From the NCBI RefSeq assembly GCF_028750675.1, contig NZ_JAQQPZ010000001.1, forward strand, positions 351,327 to 415,326: a DNA stretch of 64,000 nt. Direction: 5' to 3'. Position 1 is the first letter of the stretch. Each line of letters opens with the position of its first letter. The DNA comes from Shewanella metallivivens (GTDB taxonomy: Bacteria > Pseudomonadota > Gammaproteobacteria > Enterobacterales > Shewanellaceae). This document shows, one piece after another, positions 55,959 to 64,000 of the stretch. The notes under the pieces were generated by a model, which ran no database searches, was not told the DNA's origin, and saw only the letters and a list, made by a program, of their open reading frames with translations. The position numbers were made by a program, and so were the translations under genes.

Positions 55959-57203
55959 ATGAATTTCGGATTTTCGTTTTTTATCGGCTACCGTTACTGG
56001 CGTGCACGAAAAGCCAATGCTTTTGCCTCTTTTATTACTTTTTTTGCTGTCTCAGGTATTTTTTTAGGGGTGGCGGCATTAATTGTGGTGAGTTCGGTGA
56101 TGAACGGTCTCGAAGGACAGCTTAAAAATCGTATTTTGGGTGCGGTACCGCAACTCACTTTAGTCAACGAAGTCGGTTTTAATGACTGGCAATCGCTCAC
56201 CCAACAGGTGTTAACTGACGCAAGCTTAAATCAGCATATCCGTGGTGTCGCTCCTAGTACCACGACACAAGCGATGATCCAGTCGAGCAAAAACATCAGC
56301 GCAGTGCAAGTGTATGGGGTTTACCCTGAGCTAGAGCAAACCTTATCCAGTATTGCCTCCCATACGTATTCAAATGCTTTTGAGCAGCTATCCGCCGGGG
56401 ATTACAATATTGTGCTTGGTAGCGAACTTGCCCGTAAGCTTGGCGTGAACAGTGGTGATAAAATTCGTTTACTCAGCGGTGATGGTGTGGTGTATTCGCC
56501 TATGGGCCCAGTGCCAAGTCAGCGAAAATTTACTGTGGCTGGTATCTTTGAAATGGGCTCGCAAGTTGATGCCAGTGTCGCCTATGTACATTATCAAGAT
56601 GCGCGTAAGTTGAAGCGTCAAAACAGTCAAGAGATTGATGCATTACGTGTGTATTTAGCCGACCCATTTAGTGCGCCACTCATTGCCCCAAAGATGGTGA
56701 GTGCCTTTGCTAAGCAAGGTGTTGAGATTAAAACCAGCGACTGGCGCCAAGAGTATGGCCATTTATTTTCTGCAGTGAAGATGGAAAAAAACATGATGTC
56801 GTTGATGCTCAGTTTAATCGTTGCCGTTGCGGCGTTTAACATGGTGTCGGCATTAGTTATGATGGTTGTGGATAAAACCACCGATGTTGCGGTATTAAAA
56901 ACACAGGGTGTTACGACCTCATCAGTGATGGCCATCTTTATTGTGCAAGGGTTGCTGAATGCGTTACTGGGCTTGATTTTAGGTACCATTATCGGCATTG
57001 GCTTAACCTTAAATTTAAATAGCATTTTATCTGCGCTTGGCATTGCTATTTTAGGGGCAGGGCAAACCTTGCCGGTTGCATTGTCGATAACCCAATTGAG
57101 TTTTATTATTGCGGGCTCACTGTTAATTACCTTACTTGCCACCCTATACCCTGCGCTGTCCGCTGCTAGGGTTCAACCTGCAACTGCTTTGAGATACGAA
57201 TAA
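55959..57203 (+). CDS. lolC: lipoprotein-releasing system permease LolC
   Basis: This 414-residue inner-membrane subunit of the LolCDE ABC machine extracts outer-membrane lipoproteins and hands them to LolA. It has four membrane helices: one near residues 22-48, a large periplasmic MacB-like domain (about 50-265), and three helices at about 275-300, 320-345 and 375-400. The N-terminal [21 protein letters not shown] is typical of the family. Its stop overlaps the lolD start by one base (TAATG). Confidence 0.95.
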   Translation: MNFGFSFFIGYRYWRARKANAFASFITFFAVSGIFLGVAALIVVSSVMNGLEGQLKNRILGAVPQLTLVNEVGFNDWQSLTQQVLTDASLNQHIRGVAPSTTTQAMIQSSKNISAVQVYGVYPELEQTLSSIASHTYSNAFEQLSAGDYNIVLGSELARKLGVNSGDKIRLLSGDGVVYSPMGPVPSQRKFTVAGIFEMGSQVDASVAYVHYQDARKLKRQNSQEIDALRVYLADPFSAPLIAPKMVSAFAKQGVEIKTSDWRQEYGHLFSAVKMEKNMMSLMLSLIVAVAAFNMVSALVMMVVDKTTDVAVLKTQGVTTSSVMAIFIVQGLLNALLGLILGTIIGIGLTLNLNSILSALGIAILGAGQTLPVALSITQLSFIIAGSLLITLLATLYPALSAARVQPATALRYE

Positions 57204-57910
57204 TGAGTCAAACACAAACCGCGTTATTACAAGTTAACCACGTCAGTAAGCAATATCATGATGGCGAAGTGATTACCCATGTGCTTTCTGGTGTGGATTT
57301 AACGGTGTACAAAGGTGAGCAATTAGCCATTGTCGGAAGCTCTGGTTCAGGTAAGAGTACGTTATTGCACATTATGGGGACCTTAGACACGCCTACATCG
57401 GGGGCAGTGTTATTAGATGGTGAAGATTTATATCAATTGTCCTCAGCTCGCCAAGCACAGGTCCGTAATCAGGATTTAGGTTTTATTTATCAATTTCATC
57501 ATTTATTGCCTGAGTTTACCGCGTTAGAAAACGTAGCAATGCCGGCATTCATCCAGGGTAAAGATAAAAAGCAAACCTTGGCTGATGCACAAAAGCTGCT
57601 TGAACGCGTTGGGTTAGGGCATCGTGTTAATCATATTCCTGCGCAGTTGTCTGGCGGCGAACGTCAACGTGTGGCGATTGCACGTGCTTTGATTAACAAA
57701 CCTAAGTTGGTGCTGGCTGATGAGCCTACAGGTAACTTAGATGCCAGCAGTGCTGATAATGTGTATGCAATGATCCGAGAATTGGCTCATCAATTTGACA
57801 CCGCCTTTGTCGTGGTGACCCATGATTATAAATTAGCGGCTAAGATGGATCGTCAATTAACCATGAAAGATGGTGTGTTGCAAAGTGTTGAGGCAGGACA
57901 AACCGAATGA
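57203..57910 (+). CDS. lolD: lipoprotein-releasing system ATP-binding protein LolD
   Basis: This 235-residue ATPase of the LolCDE complex has Walker [10 protein letters not shown] (about residues 48-56). The [13 protein letters not shown]-loop stretch is the LolD motif that contacts LolC/E. The signature is [15 protein letters not shown], Walker [13 protein letters not shown], and the H-loop VVVTHDY. It is coupled to lolC and lolE by overlaps of 1 and 4 bases. Confidence 0.97.
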   Translation: MSQTQTALLQVNHVSKQYHDGEVITHVLSGVDLTVYKGEQLAIVGSSGSGKSTLLHIMGTLDTPTSGAVLLDGEDLYQLSSARQAQVRNQDLGFIYQFHHLLPEFTALENVAMPAFIQGKDKKQTLADAQKLLERVGLGHRVNHIPAQLSGGERQRVAIARALINKPKLVLADEPTGNLDASSADNVYAMIRELAHQFDTAFVVVTHDYKLAAKMDRQLTMKDGVLQSVEAGQTE

Positions 57911-59148
57911 GTAAGTGGTTACCGTTAACCATTGGCTGGCGTTTTTTTCGCGCGAGGCAGTCAAATCGTTTTATTGGCTTTATTTCATTTGCTTCTACCG
58001 CGGGGATTGCGCTCGGTGTCGGAGTGTTGATTGTGTTGTTATCAACCATGAATGGGTTTGAAAAAGAGCTACAACAACGGTTACTCGGCGTGGCATCCCA
58101 TGGCGAGCTTGTCGGTGTTAATGAACCGATAGCCGACTGGCAAGTGATTGCCAAAAGTGCACAAAATTTATCGCAAATCACCGGCGTGGCACCGTTTATT
58201 CGTTTGCAGGGGTTAGTGCAAAAGCCGGGTGGTTTTCAAGGATTAATGGTCAGCGGGATTGATATTAACCACGAAGCCGATGTGTCGACCATTAACCAAT
58301 ATATGTCAGCCGAGGCATGGCAATCGTTGCAGGGCAATCAAAATAACATCGTTTTAGGGCGGAGTTTAATTGAAAAGCTTGAACTTAAGGTTGGTGATAC
58401 AGTGGCAATGTTTACCCCTGATGCCAATAACAGCCAATTAACGTCGGCTAAAAGTCATCGGTTTGTGGTGTCGGGTGTATACCATGTGGGCGGTGAAATT
58501 GAATCGACTCAGGCGTATGTGCCCATTGCTTATTTAGCTGACATTTTAGGTTTAGGTACAGGGGTGACTGGGGTGCGTATTCAAGTCGACAATGTACTCA
58601 ATGCGGCTTCTGTCACCCGAGATTTAGGGTTTGCTCAGGAGCAATATTTGTACATTAATGATTGGACTCGTTCACAAGGGCATGTTTATCAAGACATTCA
58701 ATTGGTTCGATTGGTCATGTACCTTGTATTGGCACTCGTGATTGCGGTGGCCTGTTTTAATATTGTGTCGACATTAGTGATGGCGGTGCGCGATAAGGCT
58801 TCTGAAATTGCCATTTTAATGACCATGGGCATAAGCCGCGGCGCAGTTATGTTGATTTTTATGCTGCAAGGGGCGTTAAACGGCATCATGGGCTGTACCA
58901 TTGGCGGCATTATTGGGGTTATTTCTGCTTATAACTTAAGTGCTATCGCACAGGGGATAGAGCAGCTATTTGGTTTTCAGTTGTTGGCATCTGATATCTA
59001 CTTTATCGACTTTTTACCCTCTGAATTACATACCCAAGATGTGGTCGTTGTGTTGGTTATCGGCTTGGTGATGAGCTTACTTGCCACGATTTATCCTGCT
59101 TGGAAAGCCACAAAAATAGCCCCAGCGACAGCATTAGCGGGTCGATAA
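57907..59148 (+). CDS. lolE: lipoprotein-releasing system permease LolE
   Basis: This 413-residue second permease of LolCDE has four membrane helices and a large periplasmic domain like LolC, but its sequence is distinct. It begins [23 protein letters not shown] and contains [21 protein letters not shown] before helix 2. It starts inside the lolD stop (ATGA overlap). Keeping both a LolC and a LolE is the usual gammaproteobacterial state. Confidence 0.95.
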   Translation: MSKWLPLTIGWRFFRARQSNRFIGFISFASTAGIALGVGVLIVLLSTMNGFEKELQQRLLGVASHGELVGVNEPIADWQVIAKSAQNLSQITGVAPFIRLQGLVQKPGGFQGLMVSGIDINHEADVSTINQYMSAEAWQSLQGNQNNIVLGRSLIEKLELKVGDTVAMFTPDANNSQLTSAKSHRFVVSGVYHVGGEIESTQAYVPIAYLADILGLGTGVTGVRIQVDNVLNAASVTRDLGFAQEQYLYINDWTRSQGHVYQDIQLVRLVMYLVLALVIAVACFNIVSTLVMAVRDKASEIAILMTMGISRGAVMLIFMLQGALNGIMGCTIGGIIGVISAYNLSAIAQGIEQLFGFQLLASDIYFIDFLPSELHTQDVVVVLVIGLVMSLLATIYPAWKATKIAPATALAGR

Positions 59149-59162
59149 CGAGTGTAAACGTG

Positions 59163-59399
59163 ATGGCATGTGAGCAATGTACCGACTCTATATTTAGACA
59201 AAAAATTGGTCGATGTCAGCGCTGTATGGTGCAATTGACTGTACTGAGCATACTGACTTGGCCAATTTGGTGGCGTTTTTTTGTAGACCAGCCTAAAACG
59301 GTTGAGTCTATTGCACTGCTGTTTTTTGCGATAAGTTTTACTGGCCTGCTTTGTTTGCATTTATTAGTGTGGTGTTATCGCAGACTTTATCAAAAATGA
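59163..59399 (+). CDS. DUF3624-family small membrane protein
   Basis: This 78-residue protein begins with two Cys-x2-Cys pairs (CEQC and GRCQRC), probably a zinc-ribbon-like knuckle. Two membrane helices follow (about 24-42 and 48-68). It is related to DUF3624 proteins of Vibrio and Shewanella, function unknown. It starts 14 bp after lolE and may be its cotranscribed tail gene; I chose the ATG at 59163. Confidence 0.78.
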   Translation: MACEQCTDSIFRQKIGRCQRCMVQLTVLSILTWPIWWRFFVDQPKTVESIALLFFAISFTGLLCLHLLVWCYRRLYQK

Positions 59400-59408
59400 G
59401 ACCAGCGC

Positions 59409-60242
<834 letters not shown>

Positions 60243-60249
60243 TTAGATG

Positions 60250-60291
60250 ATAATGTCTACTATAGTTGCGGTGGTTGACTAAGTCAACTAC
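60250..60291 (-). promoter_or_regulatory. promoter of the siderophore-interacting gene overlapped by a palindromic operator
   Basis: On the minus strand TTGACT and TATAGT are 17 bp apart, a good sigma-70 promoter. The -35 lies within the palindrome GTTGACT-a-AGTCAAC (60274-60288). The symmetry extends to 21 bp, GTGGTTGACTAAGTCAACTAC, with one mismatch. Palindromes of this size are typical MarR operators, and the marR gene starts 52 bp away. Confidence 0.8.
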
Positions 60292-60342
60292 ATTTGTGCG
60301 TTCAGTTGTCATTGTTCACTGAGATTGCACTAAGGAAGTTTT

Positions 60343-60777
60343 GTGTCTGAGAATATAAAAGAACCACTGTTTAATTTACTACACAGTATGAAGCGCTCAT
60401 TACGCCAAGCTATAGAGGTCGGTGATTTAGGGATTACCCCGTTACATATGCGGGTACTTAAAATTATCTCTTTTTATAATCAGAAGGTCACTGCCAATGA
60501 TATTGTGCAGAAAACCCTGATAGACAAAGCACAATTAGCGAGATTAATTAAAGAGCTTATTGGGTTAGGTTATGTGAGCAAACTCGATAATCCAAATGAT
60601 AAGCGTAGTTATTACTTAGGTATTAGCGGTGAAGGTGAGCAGATCGTTAAGCAATTGAGCGTTGCTGAACATCGGGTTAACGAGATAATGAAAACTGGCT
60701 TAACCGAACAAGAAATTGCTGATTTTGCGCGTTTAGCAAAACAAATGGCGCATAATTTAAATCAACAAAATGAGTAA
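60343..60777 (+). CDS. MarR-family transcriptional regulator
   Basis: This 144-residue dimeric winged-helix regulator has its DNA-binding core at about residues 30-105, with the VTANDIVQKTLIDKAQLARLIKELIGLGYV recognition helix and the wing NPNDKRSYYLGI containing the conserved D-x-R. Helices at both ends form the dimer. It starts with GTG at 60343, with AAGGAAG 6 bases upstream. It is divergent from the siderophore-interacting gene and probably represses it and itself from the palindrome between them. Confidence 0.92.
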   Translation: MSENIKEPLFNLLHSMKRSLRQAIEVGDLGITPLHMRVLKIISFYNQKVTANDIVQKTLIDKAQLARLIKELIGLGYVSKLDNPNDKRSYYLGISGEGEQIVKQLSVAEHRVNEIMKTGLTEQEIADFARLAKQMAHNLNQQNE

Positions 60778-60804
60778 CGATGTTAAGTCGTACACTGACA
60801 ATCT

Positions 60805-60832
60805 AAAGGCCACTCTCAGTGGCCTTTTGATT
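60805..60832. terminator. terminator between convergent marR and DUF2062 genes
   Basis: The stem AAAGGCCACT / AGTGGCCTTT is followed by TGATTAC. Flanking A and T runs are short, but the stem is strong. Confidence 0.85.
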
Positions 60833-60855
60833 ACTTTTCAAAATGCGGCGAGTAT

Positions 60856-61365
60856 TTATCCGCCTTTTCTTTGCTGCCATTTAAATAAAATCGAATAGCG
60901 CCACATACTTTTAATCACCACAAATCCTGCAATTGCAGACACGATACCTAATGCGATGCACCCCACTAAAAAGGGTGGGCCAATTGTCGATATTGATGCT
61001 TCAATCCATGTCCATGTTGCTTCAAAATGAAATGCCTGAGCTTTGTGGCCCAAGATCTTCGTGCCGATCAAATACGCGGCATAAAACATAATGGGCATTG
61101 TCAGGGGATTCGTTACCCACACGAGTGCGACAGCAACGGGTAAATTAACATTAAAAAGTATGGCTAAACCCGCAGCTAATACCATTTGAAATGGCATTGG
61201 AATCCATGCCACAAACAAACCTACCGCAAAAGCCCCTGGGGCTGATTTTCGATTTAATGCCCATAAATTGGGCTTATGCAACAAGGTGCCAAACATCCGT
61301 AAATACTTGTGGTCACGGAGTGTTTCGGGTTTTGGCATAAATCTTTGGATTATTTTTTTTGGCAT
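60856..61365 (-). CDS. DUF2062-family membrane protein
   Basis: This 169-residue inner-membrane protein has a basic N-terminal region (KKIIQRFMPKPETLRDH) and three or four membrane helices (about 43-66, 70-95, 128-150). The family pattern RKSAPGAFAVGLFVAWIPMPFQM and VWVTNPLTMPIMFY is present. Function unknown. It is divergent from comEC with a 31-bp gap, so their promoters overlap. Confidence 0.92.
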   Translation of the reverse strand: MPKKIIQRFMPKPETLRDHKYLRMFGTLLHKPNLWALNRKSAPGAFAVGLFVAWIPMPFQMVLAAGLAILFNVNLPVAVALVWVTNPLTMPIMFYAAYLIGTKILGHKAQAFHFEATWTWIEASISTIGPPFLVGCIALGIVSAIAGFVVIKSMWRYSILFKWQQRKGG

Positions 61366-61396
61366 ATTTGTCGATTAATGTCTTAACTCATTCACT

Positions 61397-63865
61397 ATGA
61401 ATCGATTTATCTATGGCTTTTGTGCCTGTTCTTTATCAGCGATGTTATGGCCCTCGCTGGCACCCATCTGGTGTTTGCCTATCTTGTGCTTACTGGTGTT
61501 GTGTTGCCTTAAAAAAATCCCGTTTTTAGCTGGCGGTATCTTTGCCATTTTTTGGATTAGTCTGATTTTTCAGAGTCTTTACTTGCACCAAAATGCTGAA
61601 AAACCCGAGCTAATTCAATTTAAGGCGCAGATAGTATCACTTGTTAGCCAAAACAGCGACTGGATAAGTTTTGATGTGCGAGTTTTACCTCATCCACCGT
61701 ATTCATCTTATTTTGAAGCAATGGCCTTACATAATGTGCAGCGATATTACCGATTAACGTGGCAAAAGCCAGCGAAAATTGAACCTGGGCAAATTTGGCA
61801 GTTTAGTGCCCGAATGAAAGGCATCAGCAGTATTCAAAATCAAGGTGGCTTTAATCAACAAAAGTACTTTATTAGTCAGCACATTATTGGTAAGGGGCGA
61901 GTTAAGCGGGCAGAGCTAATCAGCCATTCTACCCATTTAAGACAAGCGATTATTGATATTACCGTTCCGGTTTTAGCCAAACTAACAGAAGGCGATATTT
62001 TACGCGCGTTGATTTTTGGCGACAAAAGCCAATTAAGTGAGCAACGTTGGCAGCAATTACGGCAAACCGGTGCAGGGCATTTGGTGGCGATTTCAGGATT
62101 ACATTTATCCGTCGTATTTGGCTTGTTTTATGGACTGTTAATGTTGCTGTCACGCTTGTTTGTTGCCACTCAGCATCGTGCATATGGCATAGGTATTATA
62201 CTATTGGCTGCGGGGATTACCCTCGGCTACGGTTATTTGTCTGGCTTTGCCGTTGCTACTCAGCGTGCACTGTTAATGATGTTGCTATTAGTGACATTGA
62301 CTGTCGTAAAGCAATATAGCAATAGCTGGGATCGCTTACTTTATGCATTATGTATCGTGTTATTGCTTGATCCATTTGCCATGTTAAGTGCGGGCTTTTG
62401 GTTATCATTTTTGGCATTAACAATTATATTGTTAGTCGTTAAACCTGAACCTATTGACGCCGAGCCCAACTTGACTCATCAACACGATACGGCACAATCC
62501 GTTTCAGTGTTTATTAGCACCAAACTTTATCGTTTTTATCAGCAAGCCATTCTCGCTGTCAAAGTATTGTGGTCTATTCAGTGGCGTTTAGCTATTGGCT
62601 TAGGATTATTGCAGGCAGTGTTGTTTGGCACCATGACACCTCACAGTATTTGGCTCAATTTATTGTTTGTACCTTGGTTTAGTGTGGTGGTGATCCCTGT
62701 GGTCATGTTAAGTTTTTGCCTGTGGTTAGCTACGTTTTGTCTTTTGCATTTATTAGCGTTATCACCAACGGTGATTAATGATATGGGCGAATTGATATTT
62801 TTTATCGCCAATATCAGTCTTGAGCCGTTTGTGTGGTTGCTTGCTTTAAGCGATGACTTGCCATTGAGTTTGGTGCAGATTAACGACCAGTGGTTAATGA
62901 CGTTGTTGTTTTTATTACTGGCGTTTGCAGTAATGTATTATCGTCGCTACAACACCCGTTATGCTTCCTGGGGATGGTATGGCGTGGTGATGTTATTTTG
63001 CTTACCGCTTGTGTTACAAATCTACGATTTGAGTCGGCAAGCAATGCTAATCAGTCATAAGCCGAACGCTGCGCCACAATGGCAAATGCATGTGCTTGAT
63101 GTTGCACAGGGCATGGCGGTGGTTCTGCAACGAGGTCAACATGGATTAATCTATGATACTGGTGCTGCATATGGCGACTTTAGTTATGCCGCTCGCGCCA
63201 TTGTGCCTTTTATTACAGCCAAAGGAATAACCAGTCTCGATTACATTGTTGTGAGCCACGATGATAATGATCATGTGGGTGGTTTATCACTGTTATCTAA
63301 AACGTTTCCGAACAGTGGCATTATTGCTGATTTTAATGTTGAACCTTACGCCAAGCGTGCAGCCGACCAAACTTGTAGTGGTAAGCTAAGATGGCAAGGT
63401 ATTGAGTTACACTTTATCGACAATACCTTGCACAGCGTTAATGACAATGATCAATCTTGTGTGGTGCGTTTATTTGATGGTTATAGTGCTGTGTTATTAA
63501 CGGGTGATATTGAAGCGCCGCGTGAGCAAGCATTACTTAACGCTGATATAACGCTAGCTGCAGAGGTATTATTCGTTCCCCATCATGGGAGCCGAACGTC
63601 GTCTATTCCAACGTTTATTGCGGCGGTTCAGCCTCAAGTGGCAATCACCACTGCAGGTTTTGCTAATCAATATGGTTTCCCTAAAGAAGATGTCATGACA
63701 CGATATCAAGATCGTGGCATCCAAACCCTACAAACCGGGCATCAAGGACAAATAAGCTTCATCTTCACAGAAAAAGGCTACAAAATAGCCACTTACCGTC
63801 AAGATTTAGCGCCATTTTGGTACAATCAATTGTTTAAATTTGGTGAGACACTTAAAGCAGAGTAG
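61397..63865 (+). CDS. comEC: ComEC/Rec2-family DNA-uptake channel protein
   Basis: This 822-residue inner-membrane protein carries single-stranded DNA across the inner membrane during natural transformation. An N-terminal region with membrane helices and an OB-fold domain (DUF4131, about 25-165) comes first. The competence domain (about 205-480, with GDKSQLSEQRWQQLRQTGAGHLVAISGLHLS) has many helices. A C-terminal metallo-beta-lactamase-like domain (about 560-800) has HDDNDHVGG and PHHGS, thought to degrade the non-transported strand. E. coli YcaI is the homologue and likewise precedes msbA. Confidence 0.95.
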   Translation: MNRFIYGFCACSLSAMLWPSLAPIWCLPILCLLVLCCLKKIPFLAGGIFAIFWISLIFQSLYLHQNAEKPELIQFKAQIVSLVSQNSDWISFDVRVLPHPPYSSYFEAMALHNVQRYYRLTWQKPAKIEPGQIWQFSARMKGISSIQNQGGFNQQKYFISQHIIGKGRVKRAELISHSTHLRQAIIDITVPVLAKLTEGDILRALIFGDKSQLSEQRWQQLRQTGAGHLVAISGLHLSVVFGLFYGLLMLLSRLFVATQHRAYGIGIILLAAGITLGYGYLSGFAVATQRALLMMLLLVTLTVVKQYSNSWDRLLYALCIVLLLDPFAMLSAGFWLSFLALTIILLVVKPEPIDAEPNLTHQHDTAQSVSVFISTKLYRFYQQAILAVKVLWSIQWRLAIGLGLLQAVLFGTMTPHSIWLNLLFVPWFSVVVIPVVMLSFCLWLATFCLLHLLALSPTVINDMGELIFFIANISLEPFVWLLALSDDLPLSLVQINDQWLMTLLFLLLAFAVMYYRRYNTRYASWGWYGVVMLFCLPLVLQIYDLSRQAMLISHKPNAAPQWQMHVLDVAQGMAVVLQRGQHGLIYDTGAAYGDFSYAARAIVPFITAKGITSLDYIVVSHDDNDHVGGLSLLSKTFPNSGIIADFNVEPYAKRAADQTCSGKLRWQGIELHFIDNTLHSVNDNDQSCVVRLFDGYSAVLLTGDIEAPREQALLNADITLAAEVLFVPHHGSRTSSIPTFIAAVQPQVAITTAGFANQYGFPKEDVMTRYQDRGIQTLQTGHQGQISFIFTEKGYKIATYRQDLAPFWYNQLFKFGETLKAE

Positions 63866-63902
63866 AATACGCCCCATGTTTGCTAGTTAAGTATTGGATT
63901 CA

Positions 63903-64000
63903 ATGTCAGCATCAACTTCTAATGATAAGAATGAAATTTGGGTCGTTTTTAAACGTCTGATGACCTATGTCGTGCCTATGAAAGCCAAGTTTATTATGGC
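63903..64000 (+). CDS. msbA: lipid A exporter ATP-binding/permease MsbA, N-terminal part (runs off the window)
   Basis: Only the first 32 codons are present, reading MSASTSNDKNEIWVVFKRLM then TYVVPMKAKFIMA. A charged start followed by FKRLMTY and the first membrane helix resembles Shewanella MsbA. The position right after the ComEC/YcaI gene matches the conserved ycaI-msbA-lpxK order. MsbA flips lipid A-core across the inner membrane. The identification rests on position and a short match. Confidence 0.8.
   Translation, partial: MSASTSNDKNEIWVVFKRLMTYVVPMKAKFIM

Noticed and set aside
60246..60266. Fur box before the siderophore-interacting gene
   Set aside because: GATGATAATGTCTACTATAGT shares only the left half with the Fur consensus; not enough to call.

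Overview
The window reads as a chromosomal segment of a Shewanella-like gammaproteobacterium. This rests on gene content and order (lolCDE, mfd-csiV, comEC-msbA, norVW, soxR), many products typical of marine Alteromonadales, moderate AT content, and short inverted-repeat elements beginning ATACCAATCC. The species assignment is inference. No prophage, CRISPR array, intact transposase gene or plasmid function was seen. It is mostly core and housekeeping sequence.

Layout. 1-3470: end of an rRNA operon (16S-23S spacer end, 23S, 5S, terminator, then a decayed second 5S tail with its own terminator). 3470-4270: gene-free stretch holding a MITE-like element. 4272-9197: three-gene HlyD / double-ABC / ABC-2 permease exporter resembling E. 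coli yhiI-rbbA-yhhJ. 9.3-13.3 kb: small stress and envelope genes, namely a PspB-like peptide, an Hsp20 with a probable ROSE RNA thermometer, soxR with a SoxR box driving a VOC protein, peptidase E and htpX. 13.6-19.4 kb: a PAS-GGDEF-EAL protein, then a BaeSR-like two-component system next to two small proline-rich proteins. 19.7-22.8 kb: a tandem PTPS-fold protein, an M23 peptidase, an ACT protein and a DUF3047 protein. 22.9-28.3 kb: a DUF1971 protein, norVW with a readable sigma-54/NorR control region, and a divergent LysR/MFS pair. 28.4-40.7 kb: small lipoproteins, acetyltransferases, YecM, an L,D-transpeptidase, a voltage-gated K+ channel, a MATE pump, a DUF748 giant, a DUF445 protein, a frameshifted VOC gene and a DUF1289 protein. 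40.8-50.6 kb: asnB, an M28 peptidase, a NagD-like phosphatase, a chemoreceptor, L-serine deaminase and nagZ. 50.6-64 kb: csiV-mfd, PilZ, lolCDE, DUF3624, a siderophore-interacting protein with a divergent MarR regulator, DUF2062, comEC and the start of msbA.

Several regulatory circuits can be read directly from the DNA: sigma-32 plus ROSE at hsp20, SoxR at the VOC gene, sigma-54 plus three NorR sites at norVW, and a palindrome over the -35 box of the siderophore-interacting gene. I did not find a clear undescribed multi-gene system. The best leads are the BaeSR-like locus, whose sensor has a proline/glycine-rich periplasmic loop and is flanked by proline-rich small proteins, the MITE pair (one copy supplies the nagZ stop codon), and enzymes with altered metal-site residues (M23 HLD, degenerate PTPS half).
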